From the NCBI GenBank assembly GCA_003342895.1, contig PTFA01000054.1, forward strand, positions 5,265,869 through 5,329,868: a DNA stretch of 64,000 nucleotides, written 5' to 3'. Below the pieces are notes generated by a model. The model did not search any database and was not told where the DNA came from. It saw only the letters and a list, made by a program, of their open reading frames with translations. The position numbers and the translations under genes are program-made. Each line of letters begins with the position of its first letter. The stretch's first letter is position 1. The DNA comes from Casuarius casuarius. Taxonomy: Eukaryota > Chordata > Aves > Casuariiformes > Casuariidae. Shown piece after piece: positions 35,792-46,700 of this stretch.

Positions 35792-38073
35792 TGGTTTTGA
35801 GGATGGACTACATCTGAAGTGCTATTATCAGTTAGGATTAATAATTATGGTTGTTTATTTCAGAAATGACTCAAATGTCTTAAGTGAATGTTAGGTTTGT
35901 GTGCTAAGAGCCTACCACACTATGGATTTTTGTCTTTGTAAACTGCCGTAATTCTGCACAGCCAGCAGATTCTGGGTCTGCCATTACTTGTGTTACGTGC
36001 TCAAATTTTAAAGATAGTAACATTGGGAGGACTATTACTAAAGCAATATCTTTAACATTCACCTGTCAAAATAGTAGTTTATAGTAGAGAGCCCATGTAT
36101 TTTACCACTAGCTCACAAAGAGAATATGGAACAAGAGGAATTTAACGTGAGGATATGAAAGGCTATAAGGACCAATGTTTAGTTTATTGAGAAAGGATTT
36201 CTTGGCATGGAGTTATACATCTCTCTGTAAAAATCTCTGGTTTATTGAAATCGGCCACCAACCTCATTTCATTGCTTCCTTGATTCCTTGTCCAGGAAAA
36301 GAGGCATTTCTAAGCCCAATACTCTAATACAATTGTCAGTATAAATCACCAAGAAAGCAGAGCAAGCCTTTGGAAGAACATCTGAAATTAATTTGGCAGC
36401 TGAGGCACATAACTAACACCTAGAGATAAAGGCGCAGAAAGCTGTAAACCCCTAGTCAATGATTCCCCATCACCACAGATATTCAGCCTATGTTTACTTA
36501 GCTAAAGAACAGCACAGGGCTTTATGCTTAACAATAGCTTAGTCATACACTTCCTATTAGCTTGTTTACATGCTGGAATATAAGGAAGCAATGTCCAGAA
36601 CCCAAAATTAACTTCCTCTATTTTAAAGTAGTTATGAGTCTTCTTTACAGTATCTTTATGTATTTTTACAGTGGTATTTGTGGATTAGTGCCTGTAGGAT
36701 AGTGAGAGGAGAGAGCAAACATAAAAATCCTTTTCTTTGTGATCAGCCAGCCCAAAATCTCCTTGTTGGAGCAATGCCCAACTTTCCACCCAGATTATCC
36801 TGTATGGGATACTCCAGGCTAATGTTATTCATTTTTTAACTGGCTGCTGCCTTGTTGCATCTTTCCTCCTCTTTTAACAGGGCGTACCTCGCATTGCTTT
36901 CTGACATTTGTGTTTAAACGGTGTAATTATCACTCAAAGAGTCGCTATGGTTCTAGCTTTCAGTACCAGAAATATAGAGGCTCTATCAAGAGACTTTCTC
37001 AGTCTCTTCATTAGCTCTGCTGAAGGGACGGCATTATCAGATTTCCAAATAGCATCACAGATATTTGCCGTTAAAAGAAAACATGACATTTTCCATGTCG
37101 AGCATTGTGTCCTCCTGTAGTAAAGGAGCAGCAATTTTATGAAGGAAGATGCTCTCTACCCTTTACAGTTACCTGTGGAATTAAAGGAAACACCAGACTA
37201 TAAGGTTTTTGGAGCACTGGGGAGCAGTGTCCTCTGTCGCTGTGATCCGTGAACTGATGAACTTGGGTACCAAACAGCATTTGCGAAAAAGCAAGCAAAC
37301 AATTATTTAGAAAATATAACGATGTAGCAAAGTACTGTGACTAATTCTGGTTATAAAAGATAAGTGCATGTAGTCCCTCTGTTATTTATCTTCCAACCAC
37401 CAAATATTTGCTCCTCATCACTGATTGCAAGGTATTTTGAATTAGATTTTCTTTGATGTTTTCAAATGCTGGGAAGAAATAGCATTGTCTGAGTACTATT
37501 TGGCTTCAGGTAAAGAAAGCAAGCTGCAGCCCATGTGAATGCCAGTTAGAGCCAATTATAACCCGATTGATTTTTCCTGGCATTAAAAAACAACAACAAA
37601 ATCAATGAAAAATACAACTCCCCCACCAGTTTACTTGTGATTCCTCAGTATTTCTAGATGGAGGGTTAACTGAAAATAGGCATGCTTGTGTGTGAGAAAG
37701 AGAGCTTTTATATTTAAAATAGATATCTTATTAATTGTGGAAGAAATTGATTTTTAAAACCTCAGTAAGGTAAGAGGAAGAAACGTTTAAACTAGGTGTT
37801 CTGCCATGTGAAAAGTGGGAAAATTGCTAATTATCTTTCAAGCACAGTTTACACTGTCGCTTATTTGAAATATGCCTAAAATACATTTCCCATAGCTCTG
37901 TTAAATAGCAGAAAATGTACTGATTTTTCCATGTGTGAAACATGGTGCCAATACCCTCTAGCCATGTCTTCTGATGTTGCCCAAGGTGTATTTGTTCACT
38001 TCTTATAGATCTAGAAATTATTCAGTTGCAAAGTTAGATCTCTTTAAAAAAGTGACTATCTCCATTTCTTATA

Positions 38074-38074
38074 N
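38074..38074. other. Ambiguous base (n)
   Basis: The only non-ACGT character in the window, inside 'cttatanggtcatg'. It marks an unresolved base call or consensus conflict. Confidence 1.
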
Positions 38075-38494
38075 GGTCATGTAAAACAAAAAGCTCCTAA
38101 GAGTCTGTGGGTGATGTTAATAGGAGGGAAGCAGTGCATTCAGTTCATCGTCATTTCCAGTGGGAATTTCTATGCGCATTAGGTCCGATCACTGGGTACT
38201 AAATTGAGCCATGTATATTTTGGAAAACGTGGTCTTCCAATTCGCCAAATCTGATCTATCAGGGAAATTAGATGATAGATGCATTGTCCTGATCCTACTG
38301 CAATCAAAGGATTCCTCACCAGTAACTGTTTTATTAACAGAGAAATGAAGGGAGGAAAATAAAAGGAAAATATTGGGTTGATGTTTGTTTATCTACACAT
38401 GTGCATACACACACAATTAACCATGCATAAATTAAAGATAAAAGTCCAGGAATACATAGTCCTAGAAAAGAAATCTCTTCTAGAGTGTTAGGCT

Positions 38495-38545
38495 TATGTA
38501 CATGTATATATATATGTATACATACACACACACATATATATAAAC
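38495..38545. repeat. Compound (TA)n/(CA)n/(TA)n microsatellite
   Basis: 'tgtacatgtatatatatatg' leads into 'tatacatacacacacacata' and then 'tatata'. Alternating purine-pyrimidine DNA of about 50 bp, largely self-complementary, therefore prone to cruciform or Z-DNA and to length polymorphism. Confidence 0.9.
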
Positions 38546-39183
38546 ACTTACCTACGTATGTAGTGCATACCCACATGAATATAGTGACTTAACTATACTA
38601 GGACATTAATAGTGAGCAACAGTATAGGACAGGCACTGAAAAATATCGTATCTACTTTGTAAAAAAACAAGCTAGTAGAAATGAACACAGATGTTCATTA
38701 AATGATTTCGTTAAGCACAAATACCGCACTTTACTTTAGGCTGTTATTAAAGCAATTATTTTTTTCAAGTGCACACTGAAAGCTGTAGCTTTGCAGTACC
38801 CCAGTGAACATTATCACATTAATATAGTGAACTTACCCTATCTATCTGTCATTACCAAGCCTCACAATGATATTCTGATTAATGATGCACACTGCAGATC
38901 TCCCAGATGCCAGCCAGATGTTCAGAGAAAACTGATGGTTTTTGGCTTGAGAGGTAAAGTATAAATCATAGCCACACTGACACACCTAGTGGAACAAATG
39001 GAAGGTATTCCTAAGTGAATTTTCTATCCAGCTCCAATTTATTTTTGCTTAGACAAGGTATACGACACAACGCCCTGTGCATTTCAGCTTTCTAGGTACA
39101 ACAGCAGATGAGAGGACCATGCAAATAACTAAAAACAAAAGTTGGCTTGCTACTGGGAATCACTTTTGCTCTAAGGTACTCCC

Positions 39184-39350
39184 CTACCTCTGCTGTCTGG
39201 CTGCCTTGAAGAGCAGGAGTGTCAGCGCTTGCTCCCTGTAGGAGGGAGAGAGGCGAATGGCAGTGGGGAAGGGATGGGAAGGAAGTGCTGCTGGCAGCAC
39301 AGCTCCTGGCCAGGAGCTGGGGCAGGTGGCCGGCTTGCAGCCAGCATAGT
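39184..39350. other. GC-rich patch containing a perfect 20-bp palindrome
   Basis: The patch is richer in G than its neighbourhood and includes 'cagctcctggccaggagctg' at 39300-39319, which equals its own reverse complement over all 20 bases. Frames on both strands cross it (143 codons minus at 39184-39615, 68 codons plus) without recognisable domains. The palindrome is the notable content. Confidence 0.7.
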
Positions 39351-39354
39351 TTCC

Positions 39355-41195
39355 TCTCTTTCTAACCTCTGTTTCTATTTGCTTAAATGTATGTGCTCCT
39401 GCAAAGAGAGCTTCTTTTTCAGTTGCATTAATTAAATTCAATTTTCCTGCCTCCACAAACAAGATGCTAAAGTGCTGAATCTGTGCTGCCACATTACTCA
39501 AGAGGCAGGATTGCTGTGATGCGTGAAAGAAATGGCAAGTCTGGAGAAAGTCAATTTGTCCATCAAGTGGAAAAATTGAACTGTGGGGCAGGGCTGGCCT
39601 GAACTCAAATCCCACTTACAGATAGCATGGAGATGGTCTGCTCACATTGTACAGTATGGCAAGCTTAAGCTTCAGCTTGGTGATAGTGAAGCCTCACAGG
39701 TTCCCGAAGGAAGGGAGCACATTTCCTAGTCTTTTACTGTTGGAATAATCTACATGATTGGGTATGTAACATCTTCCAACCGGGGCAAATGCTTTCTCTT
39801 GCTCTTTTCCTAATAGGAGGCTTCTGTTGTTCTTTTTCACAGAGCCATTGCTTGCCTTCTTTCAAGGGCCAGTGATAGGACTGCGAGTCCTCCAACAGCC
39901 TCAGTGTACATATTTTAAATCATATCAAACCAATATCTGACAATATTCGCCATAGTCCAAGGATTTCTGGAAGACAAGACCACTGGAGAAAGGAGTTTAG
40001 CTGTGCCTGATGACTTGCTGCAGCTGTACTTTCCTCTTCAAAGTTACCATTTTCATCATGTAGGTTAAGGAATAGGCTGGTTGGGAACATCAGAGTCATG
40101 AACCTAGGCAGGACAGTGCGCCTTCCTACCTGTATGCTGGCCAAGCCAGGCTGCTGCATCTTCTCTCCCCATTGCCCCCAAAGGCTGCAGTTTCAGGCAT
40201 TGCTTGGGTTGATCCTCCTACCTTCATGTCTGAAATCAGCTCTGAAACTGTAAATGGAAAGAAAATCTGAGAGATTGCAGCAAAGCCTGCATGGTATCTG
40301 AAAAACCATGTTGCCTCCTTATTTACCTCTAGGGTCATCCTCCCACCCTCCAAATGCTTATCGCAGGTTGTATATTTTGTTTCGCTGAACTAAGGAGCAG
40401 CATAAGGAAACAGCTGCCAGGTCACTTCATCCCCACTTACAAACACGCTGCTTTCACAGGGAGCAGCAGCAGAACCACTGCTCTTCTCAGGTACAGATGA
40501 GTGGCCAAGAGCTTCAGGTCTGGGACAGACAGGGCGAAGTGGCAGCACAGATGGATAATGGATAGCCTGCCCTGTGACTAGGTAATTCCCCACCCCCTGC
40601 CACATTTTCTTCTCACTGCCCTTCGCCACTGTCAGAGCAGCACAAATGCATCAAGCTCAGTTACTGCAAGAAAGCTTTCCGCATGGTGCAAGACTGTTAC
40701 TCACACTGCATTGAACAGTGAAAATGGGGCAGAACTGTCCTGCACAGCAGAAAAACTAACTAATAATGGATTTTCCACCTTGCCAAACAATACCGCTTTG
40801 CTCAATTTAAATCCACTCTCCAGGTCAGGGTCTGCAAATGGTGGGGTCATGGGTGGAGCATGGTGCAATGACGGGGGAATTTGAAAGCAATCGCCATTAT
40901 TGCTCTCAGATCCTGGGCTTTGATTTGGATGACAGCAATTCTTTTGATTTTTAAGAGAGATAGAAAGGGAGAGGACAAATTAGATAGTTTCTTTAATTTA
41001 TTGTATCCATTTCCCTTCAATGTATTGTGCAGTGAAGACAGACAGTCAGTGATTCAGTTGGACATACCGTAAACTACCAAAACTGTCCACTTTCTGGTGC
41101 TTCGGCCCTATGTTTATTAGCTCCTAATCTTAGTTTGTCCACAGCTTCCTCCAGGATGGCTCTTTTGCTGGATCTAAGTGTTTCGTAGGGCAAGG
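39355..41195. other. Non-coding stretch, nothing recognised
   Basis: Unique sequence of moderate GC. Overlapping minus-strand frames of 75-80 codons (39920-40159, 40126-40353, 40390-40629) have no domain and no consistent splice sites joining them. Confidence 0.55.
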
Positions 41196-41196
41196 C

Positions 41197-41209
41197 AAAA
41201 AAAAAAAAA
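41197..41209. repeat. A-run of 13
   Basis: A homopolymer tract at the left edge of the possible repeat at 41205-41264. Confidence 0.9.
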
Positions 41210-41264
41210 GATATCTCTCTTGTTTTTTTCTTTCCTGTTCAGACTAACATAGTAATGACTCTAG
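41205..41264. repeat. Ancient amniote repeat fragment ('cagactaacat' family)
   Basis: After the A-run, 'aagatatctctcttgttttt' and 'cctgttcagactaacatagt' plus 'aatgactct' parallel the common turtle/crocodilian repeat end 'aagtactcc-tttctttttgc...tacagactaacacggctgttactct'. Diverged, class unassigned, recognised from memory only. Confidence 0.4.
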
Positions 41265-41375
41265 TATGTCAGCAAATTAATAATAATAAAACTACAGAAT
41301 TTCATCAGAAAATTTAAGTCAGTTTTAAGGAGTCCACACTGTCATACAATCATGCCAATTCTGTAGCTCCTGTGA

Positions 41376-42050
41376 GATCACAGAAATATAGAAATTTTGG
41401 TTGGAAATCCAACCTCCTCCTCAAAACAGGACTATTGCCAACACTAGATAAGGTCAGCTATGCTTCAGTCTTGTTAAGTCTAGAGAAAGATGGAGATTTC
41501 ACAGCTTCTTTGGGTAACCGGTGCACTATCCTTTCCACAGGAAAGGTTTTTCCTAATGTTCAGTCTGAACCTCCTAAGCTGCTATTTGCTCCTTGTTAAG
41601 GTGTGTGCCCCTACTGAGTTTGGCTCTGTCATTTTTGTCAACCCTCTTCAGTTAGTCGTAGGCTATTAGATTATCCTTAGCTCCCCTCACCAGGAGAGGT
41701 TACTTGTTTACCAGCCACCAGCCAGATCCTGAGCCATCGATTACTAGCATTCGAGTATGGCAGTTCAGCCAATTTTCAACGCATCTGCTTCTCAGCGTCT
41801 CCAATCGATATGAGCTTCCAGATGAAAATGCCATAGGAGACAATGTCCAAAGCCATACTAAAGTCAATGTATCTTACATTCACCAGTGTCCGCTATCCAG
41901 GTAGCCAGGCATTTTATCACAGAAAGTAACCAGGTTGCTCAAGCATGATTTGCTATTGGTAAATCCTTGTTGACTGTTCCTGATTCCCATCTTGTCCTTC
42001 ACATGTCTGAAAATGGATTCAGAATGAATTAACATATAGACTAACTGGAG
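41376..42050 (-). mobile_element. CR1 LINE, antisense, with internal deletion
   Basis: The plus strand begins with the reverse complement of the CR1 3' tail ('atcacagaaatatagaa', from ATTCTATG repeats), then 'ttttggttggaaatccaacc', 'cagcttctttgggtaaccgg', 'aggtttttcctaatgttcag' and 'ggctctgtcatttttgtcaa', all standard 3' UTR order. From about 41715 it switches to reverse-transcriptase coding sequence (antisense): 'cagccaattttcaacgcatc', 'ggagacaatgtccaaagcca' then 'tactaaagtcaatgt', 'aagcatgatttgctattggt' then 'aaatccttgttgactgttcc', and 'cttgtccttcacatgtctg'. Sense translation preserves a decayed reverse-transcriptase block (DFSMALDIVS for the usual DFSKAFDTVS). Several hundred bases normally between these parts are missing near 41700-41715. 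The copy is dead. Confidence 0.88.
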
Positions 42051-43600
42051 GAATTAATAAATAGTGTCAGCTTACCTGTCATTGACTCAAAAAGCACCTG
42101 CTGTTCTCTTAAGTAGCAAGAGCAAAATGCGCTGGCACAGTGGCTATGTTGATCTCTCATCACCAGGAGGAAACACATGAGTTAGGGCTTCCATGGATCC
42201 ATGGGGAAGGTTTTATGTCCTCAAATTCACATCAGTAAAATGACGGTGCAAATTACCAACCAATTATACAGTCAGCAATACCACTAGACAGCCTATCTCT
42301 CTAGTTCAGTTATGCTTCTTCTCTAACATTAGACATTCAGGACAGTAGGAAGGTAAAAGAGTTCTTGGTCTGATTGGTGCCAATAGATACTTAACTAAAT
42401 GATTCATATTACCAGGCATTTTGCTGGGGTAGATAAGTATAGAAATCCATTTGTTTTAGTGGGTGAGGAGAGTGCAATTGAAACTGCGAGTATTTTGAGA
42501 GCAGGAGCTTTTGGAACGGCTTTGCGCAGCAAAAGCACAAGTGTGAAACATGATTGTGTTGTCTGCAGTGTGTTAACTAATGCAGGGGAATTTAAGGTTA
42601 TTTTGGGCCATAAATGCTCCCTGGTACATACTGATCGATTTCAGTGATATGCATCAGATCTGCACTGTAGCTTTTGAATCTGTTAACAAACATGCAAACT
42701 GTGTTATTATAAAATCAAAGGTAAACTTCAATGTGCTGTAGCTTTTCTTCCTGTTGATTGTTTCTATTGTCAGTGAAGGACCCTTTTCCAGCAGAGTAAC
42801 CTTGATTATTTTTATTGTATTTTGTAACATTTACTACAAAAGGAGGATAAGTCACAGAACTTTATCAGGTCCTGTATGGGCTTCTCAAAAAGACAAACAT
42901 TAATCTCATAACCACTTTCAAAAGCATCGTCCTATTTTTCCAGATTTCAAGTGCGTAGATAAAAGAATGCCATGGACCCGCCTCAGTAAATACTTTTTCT
43001 TTACCAAATGGACCATATTAAGGTATCTTTCTTGTGACCGTGTACAGTGAATATAGTAGTCTTGAGTTGCATTTCATCTTTACTCTTGTTCGTAGCTTTT
43101 AGAGGAAAAAATGATACAATTAGAAACATTGGTGCATTGCATGTTATTAACAGTTGTATTTATTGCCATAATTACACGCCGACTGTTTACACAGGACTAG
43201 GTTTCTTTAGGCTTACTCCATGAATGAGAACGGTATTCATGTACCTCCTTCACAGCAGCTTGCGGAAGGAATTATGACTCCCTCTACTCCCATTTTGCAC
43301 CGGGATTGCCGGAGGAGATAAAACACATTACGTCAGGTCTTAAAAACTGAAGGATTCCTCCTTGCTGTAAGGATAGCTGAATTTCAAGAAGCCTGGAGGG
43401 TAATGCGCTCCCTCCTGGAACAGCCCCGAGTTGTTGTCTGGGTTAGTATCAGCAGCGGCAGAAAGCCCTGGTTCCCTGGGACCCTGGCACTGGATTGTTC
43501 AGGCCCAATCTCTGCAATACTGGATTGCCTGGCATTTCGGAATGGATCCAGATGAAATACATGGACCGCATTTCTGTTGAATTAGACAGAACATGCTATG
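42051..43600. other. Non-coding stretch with a 14-bp palindrome
   Basis: No gene is recognised. 'ccatggatccatgg' (42191-42204) is a perfect 14-bp palindrome, about the length chance allows. The 82-codon plus frame at 42399-42647 shows no domain. Confidence 0.6.
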
Positions 43601-43644
43601 GAGCTCATCAGGCACAAAGGAGCCTGCCTGCGTGAGATGAATGT

Positions 43645-43730
43645 GTCAAAACGTTTTGACCAAATTTGAACTCTCACTGTGGGTTTTTATCAGATCAGGG
43701 CTTTGTGTTGTGCAGCTTTTTGATCTGATA
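43645..43730. repeat. 16-bp palindrome followed by a 10-bp inverted repeat
   Basis: 'gtcaaaacgttttgac' (43645-43660) is a perfect palindrome. Twenty-seven bases on, 'tatcagatca' (43688-43697) pairs exactly with 'tgatctgata' (43721-43730) around a 23-base loop. No repeat family is recognised. Confidence 0.8.
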
Positions 43731-43734
43731 TGAG

Positions 43735-46700
43735 GAGACCTAAGGGTAGATATTGTTGAATGATATCCTGAGTAAGAGATACAGCTTGCTTTTCTTACCG
43801 CACGAGTATTTGTTCTGCTATCTATTTTTGTGTAAAGGGAGAGTCGTTAGATATAAACTCTAATTCAGTTGTCTCATTAATCTTTATGTGAGAACACTCT
43901 TGATTATTTTTCTTCCTCAGAATCCATTGGTCTAGTCAAGGGTAAAGACAAGAGTTTTGTAATTCCTTATTTGGACAATGAAAAGTTTACCCACTCTTCT
44001 CACAGCCTGGCTTGGACCAACAAAGAAAGAAGTTTATGTATCAGTTTTTAAGATTTATCATTATACTAGTGCTGGTTTGCTCCCTGAACTCCTAGACAAA
44101 TGTCATCCTATTTCTGGATAGCTCAGCAAGCCCCACTACACACTACAGCTACATGCACTACACAAGGGGATGACGGGCACCTCCTCATGACACTAGCCCT
44201 CCAACCATTCCTCCTCATAACACTTCTCCTGCTGAAGAGATGCCATCAAGGTTGTGAGACTGCAGCTGCAGCTGGTCTTTATATAAATAGAGACTCACTA
44301 GCTGGGAAAGCTTCCTTGCATGCCCACCCACACAGATGCACACACATGCTAGACATAATCTAAACCTAAGAAAAGGAAAGCAGCTCATAGAGAAGTCTGC
44401 CTTACAGATTCTCAGGGTGGATATGTGGTGGCAGTGAATAACTCAGTCTTAAAATTGTCTGTATAGGTATGTGACAGAAAATAGCACAATTTTTCTATTC
44501 GCTAAGTTTCTATTGCCGTTTGAGAGCACTAAGGATCTAGAGAGGCATGAGGCTAGAGTACACAATGGGCTATGATACTATAGGTGAATCATTTCTCCTT
44601 TTCTCTTTACAACTGTTTATCAATTTATACTAAGCTAAGTTTAATAGCTTTTTCATACCCATTTTTTTCCCCCTTAAAATGTCAGTTTCCTGATTTCAGC
44701 AGCCTTAAAGATGTACTTTGGAAATTTATTCCCTAACTTATAGAAGAAGGTGCATGTGAGATCATATTAGTATGCAGTTTGGTCTTCTAGATTTTTTAAT
44801 GATCCTTTTTCTCATTTCTAGTTAGTATACTCATTTCTATCTAATCTGCATAAGCTATTTTTCATGTGTTATAGCTATCTTAGCCAACAGATGGTGCTGT
44901 GTATAACATTTTTATGATATTGTATAACATAAAAACATATATTACAGCTAAACTATACATGTAATTACTTTGTTAGAAAATAAATGTGAAATTTAAGTCC
45001 CCAGTAATAAATGCTTATCATAAAAATTAGAAGTGAGGAAGAGTAAGCTGCTGAGAGTCACTGATGAAAATTCACATCAGACTGGAGGTACAGAAGGACA
45101 GATTTACATATGTAAATTTGGCGGTGGTGTCAATAATCCTGGTAGATGAAAATCTTTTGCAAAATCAGGCCTGCAGGCTGGTAGATTTTAAGCATAATAT
45201 CTGGTCTGGTTCCTGTTCTCTAGAATTAATTGAAACATAAAGATGTAGTATGCTATGAGTACTCTTATAACTGAAGAGGGACTGCTTCGGTAAATAAGAG
45301 TTATGAAATGTATTTTTAATTAAAAATGGCAGTATTGAGTACCACCAGTATTTCAGCCTGTGCTAGTATTTCAGCATGCAAGCAGTGCAGTAAGCTTAAT
45401 GGTACTGCTCAGGTATGTAAAATGAATCATGTGCATAACTGCATGCAAAACAGAATCTCCATGGTTTTTGCGGGCCTGATTTTTGTCTTAGTAGAAGGAG
45501 CGTCAGCTTCGTTGAATAAGATATAGCCAAGCTAGGTTTGGTGGATATATTTGAATTTCACCATATAAAAAGTATTAAGTAACTAAATAACTGATCACAA
45601 ATCATCTATTTCTGTATACTCATGTACCAACATAAAAATTTATCCAATAGTGTGTTAGCCAAATGTTACATGCCAACTCCCCCACTGCATTCTGGTAAAA
45701 CTGTTACCAGTATAATCTTGGGTAATCTCTTCCCTTTCAAACGAAGATCTATTTTTTGCAAATTGGCTCCTTTATTGAACTAGGTGACATTTAGTTCTAT
45801 TTATCTAGTTACAGTCATCTCACTGATTTTAAGTTAATACACATTTCTTATATTTAAAATATATCCTGAAAATGTAGATATTTTAACAACATAAATACAA
45901 ATGCAGAAAGGCAATTACAAGTATTCTGCGTGGAAAAATTGTGCACCTAGATCTTTGCTGGAATGAGTTATCAAAGGCAGTGTGGAAACCCGTTACTTTA
46001 ACAGGGCTCAGCACATTTCAGTGAACACTATAACAAGATGCCCTCAGTCTTACAAGTTCTGACACTCAGGCCCTCATCCAAAAGAGGAGATGTCTTTTAA
46101 CCACATAGCTTGTTCTGTTAAAGATAAGAAACAATGACCCTGTCCAATCTTGAGACAACTTGAATTATGTTTCCCATGCAATATCACAGCAGCATCCTCA
46201 AACTGAAATACATCATTTTAAAATTTTGAAATGTTTTCACTTTCTGACAAGAATGTTTTAAAGCCTGGGGAAGCACTCTGCAGTATACAGCTTCAGGAGA
46301 CTGAATGTGCAGGTGACAATCGCTGGAAAAAAGCCCTCAGCTAGCTCTGCCCCTTCTGGTTTTAGTGCCTAGTTGTTCATTTCATACCCACTTAGGTATG
46401 AAAGTAAGGGCTCTCAATCAAACACTTGACCGTTGTCGTTAAAGAAGATTTAAAATGATGATGCAAAGTGTAGTCAAGTAGAACAATGCCGATTTGATAT
46501 ACTTGCGGCCAAAGATTCTTTTTTCTTTTTTGTAAAAAAATAAGTGCCTGTTTTGTCTGCCATATATTTTATTTGCTCTTGTATTGATTAATGATTAGAG
46601 ATAATGGAATACTGCAGTGGTTTGGTTGTGTGTTGCGAGGTTTTGGATTAAAACTGAATTGCTGGTGTTTACTAGTCTGCTTGAGGAAAAATAGAATGCT

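Larger units (their letters stand above)
34065..39180. other. Non-coding stretch with small duplications and a microsatellite
   Basis: No gene is recognised. The minus frame of 126 codons at 34837-35217 has no domain. It holds the 24-bp duplication at 35744-35791, the ambiguous base at 38074, and the TA/CA tract at 38495-38545. The segment 38740-38950 is complex, repeat-free sequence that could be conserved, but nothing in it can be proved. Confidence 0.6.

Noticed and set aside
39184..39615. 143-codon minus-strand frame
   Set aside because: It crosses the GC-rich palindrome patch, has no domain, and is consistent with a chance frame.
45940..46020. Possible further CR1 fragment ('ggaatgagttatcaaaggca')
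   Set aside because: It loosely resembles the CR1 'ggaatgggttgcctagggag' block, but no second landmark follows in the right order.
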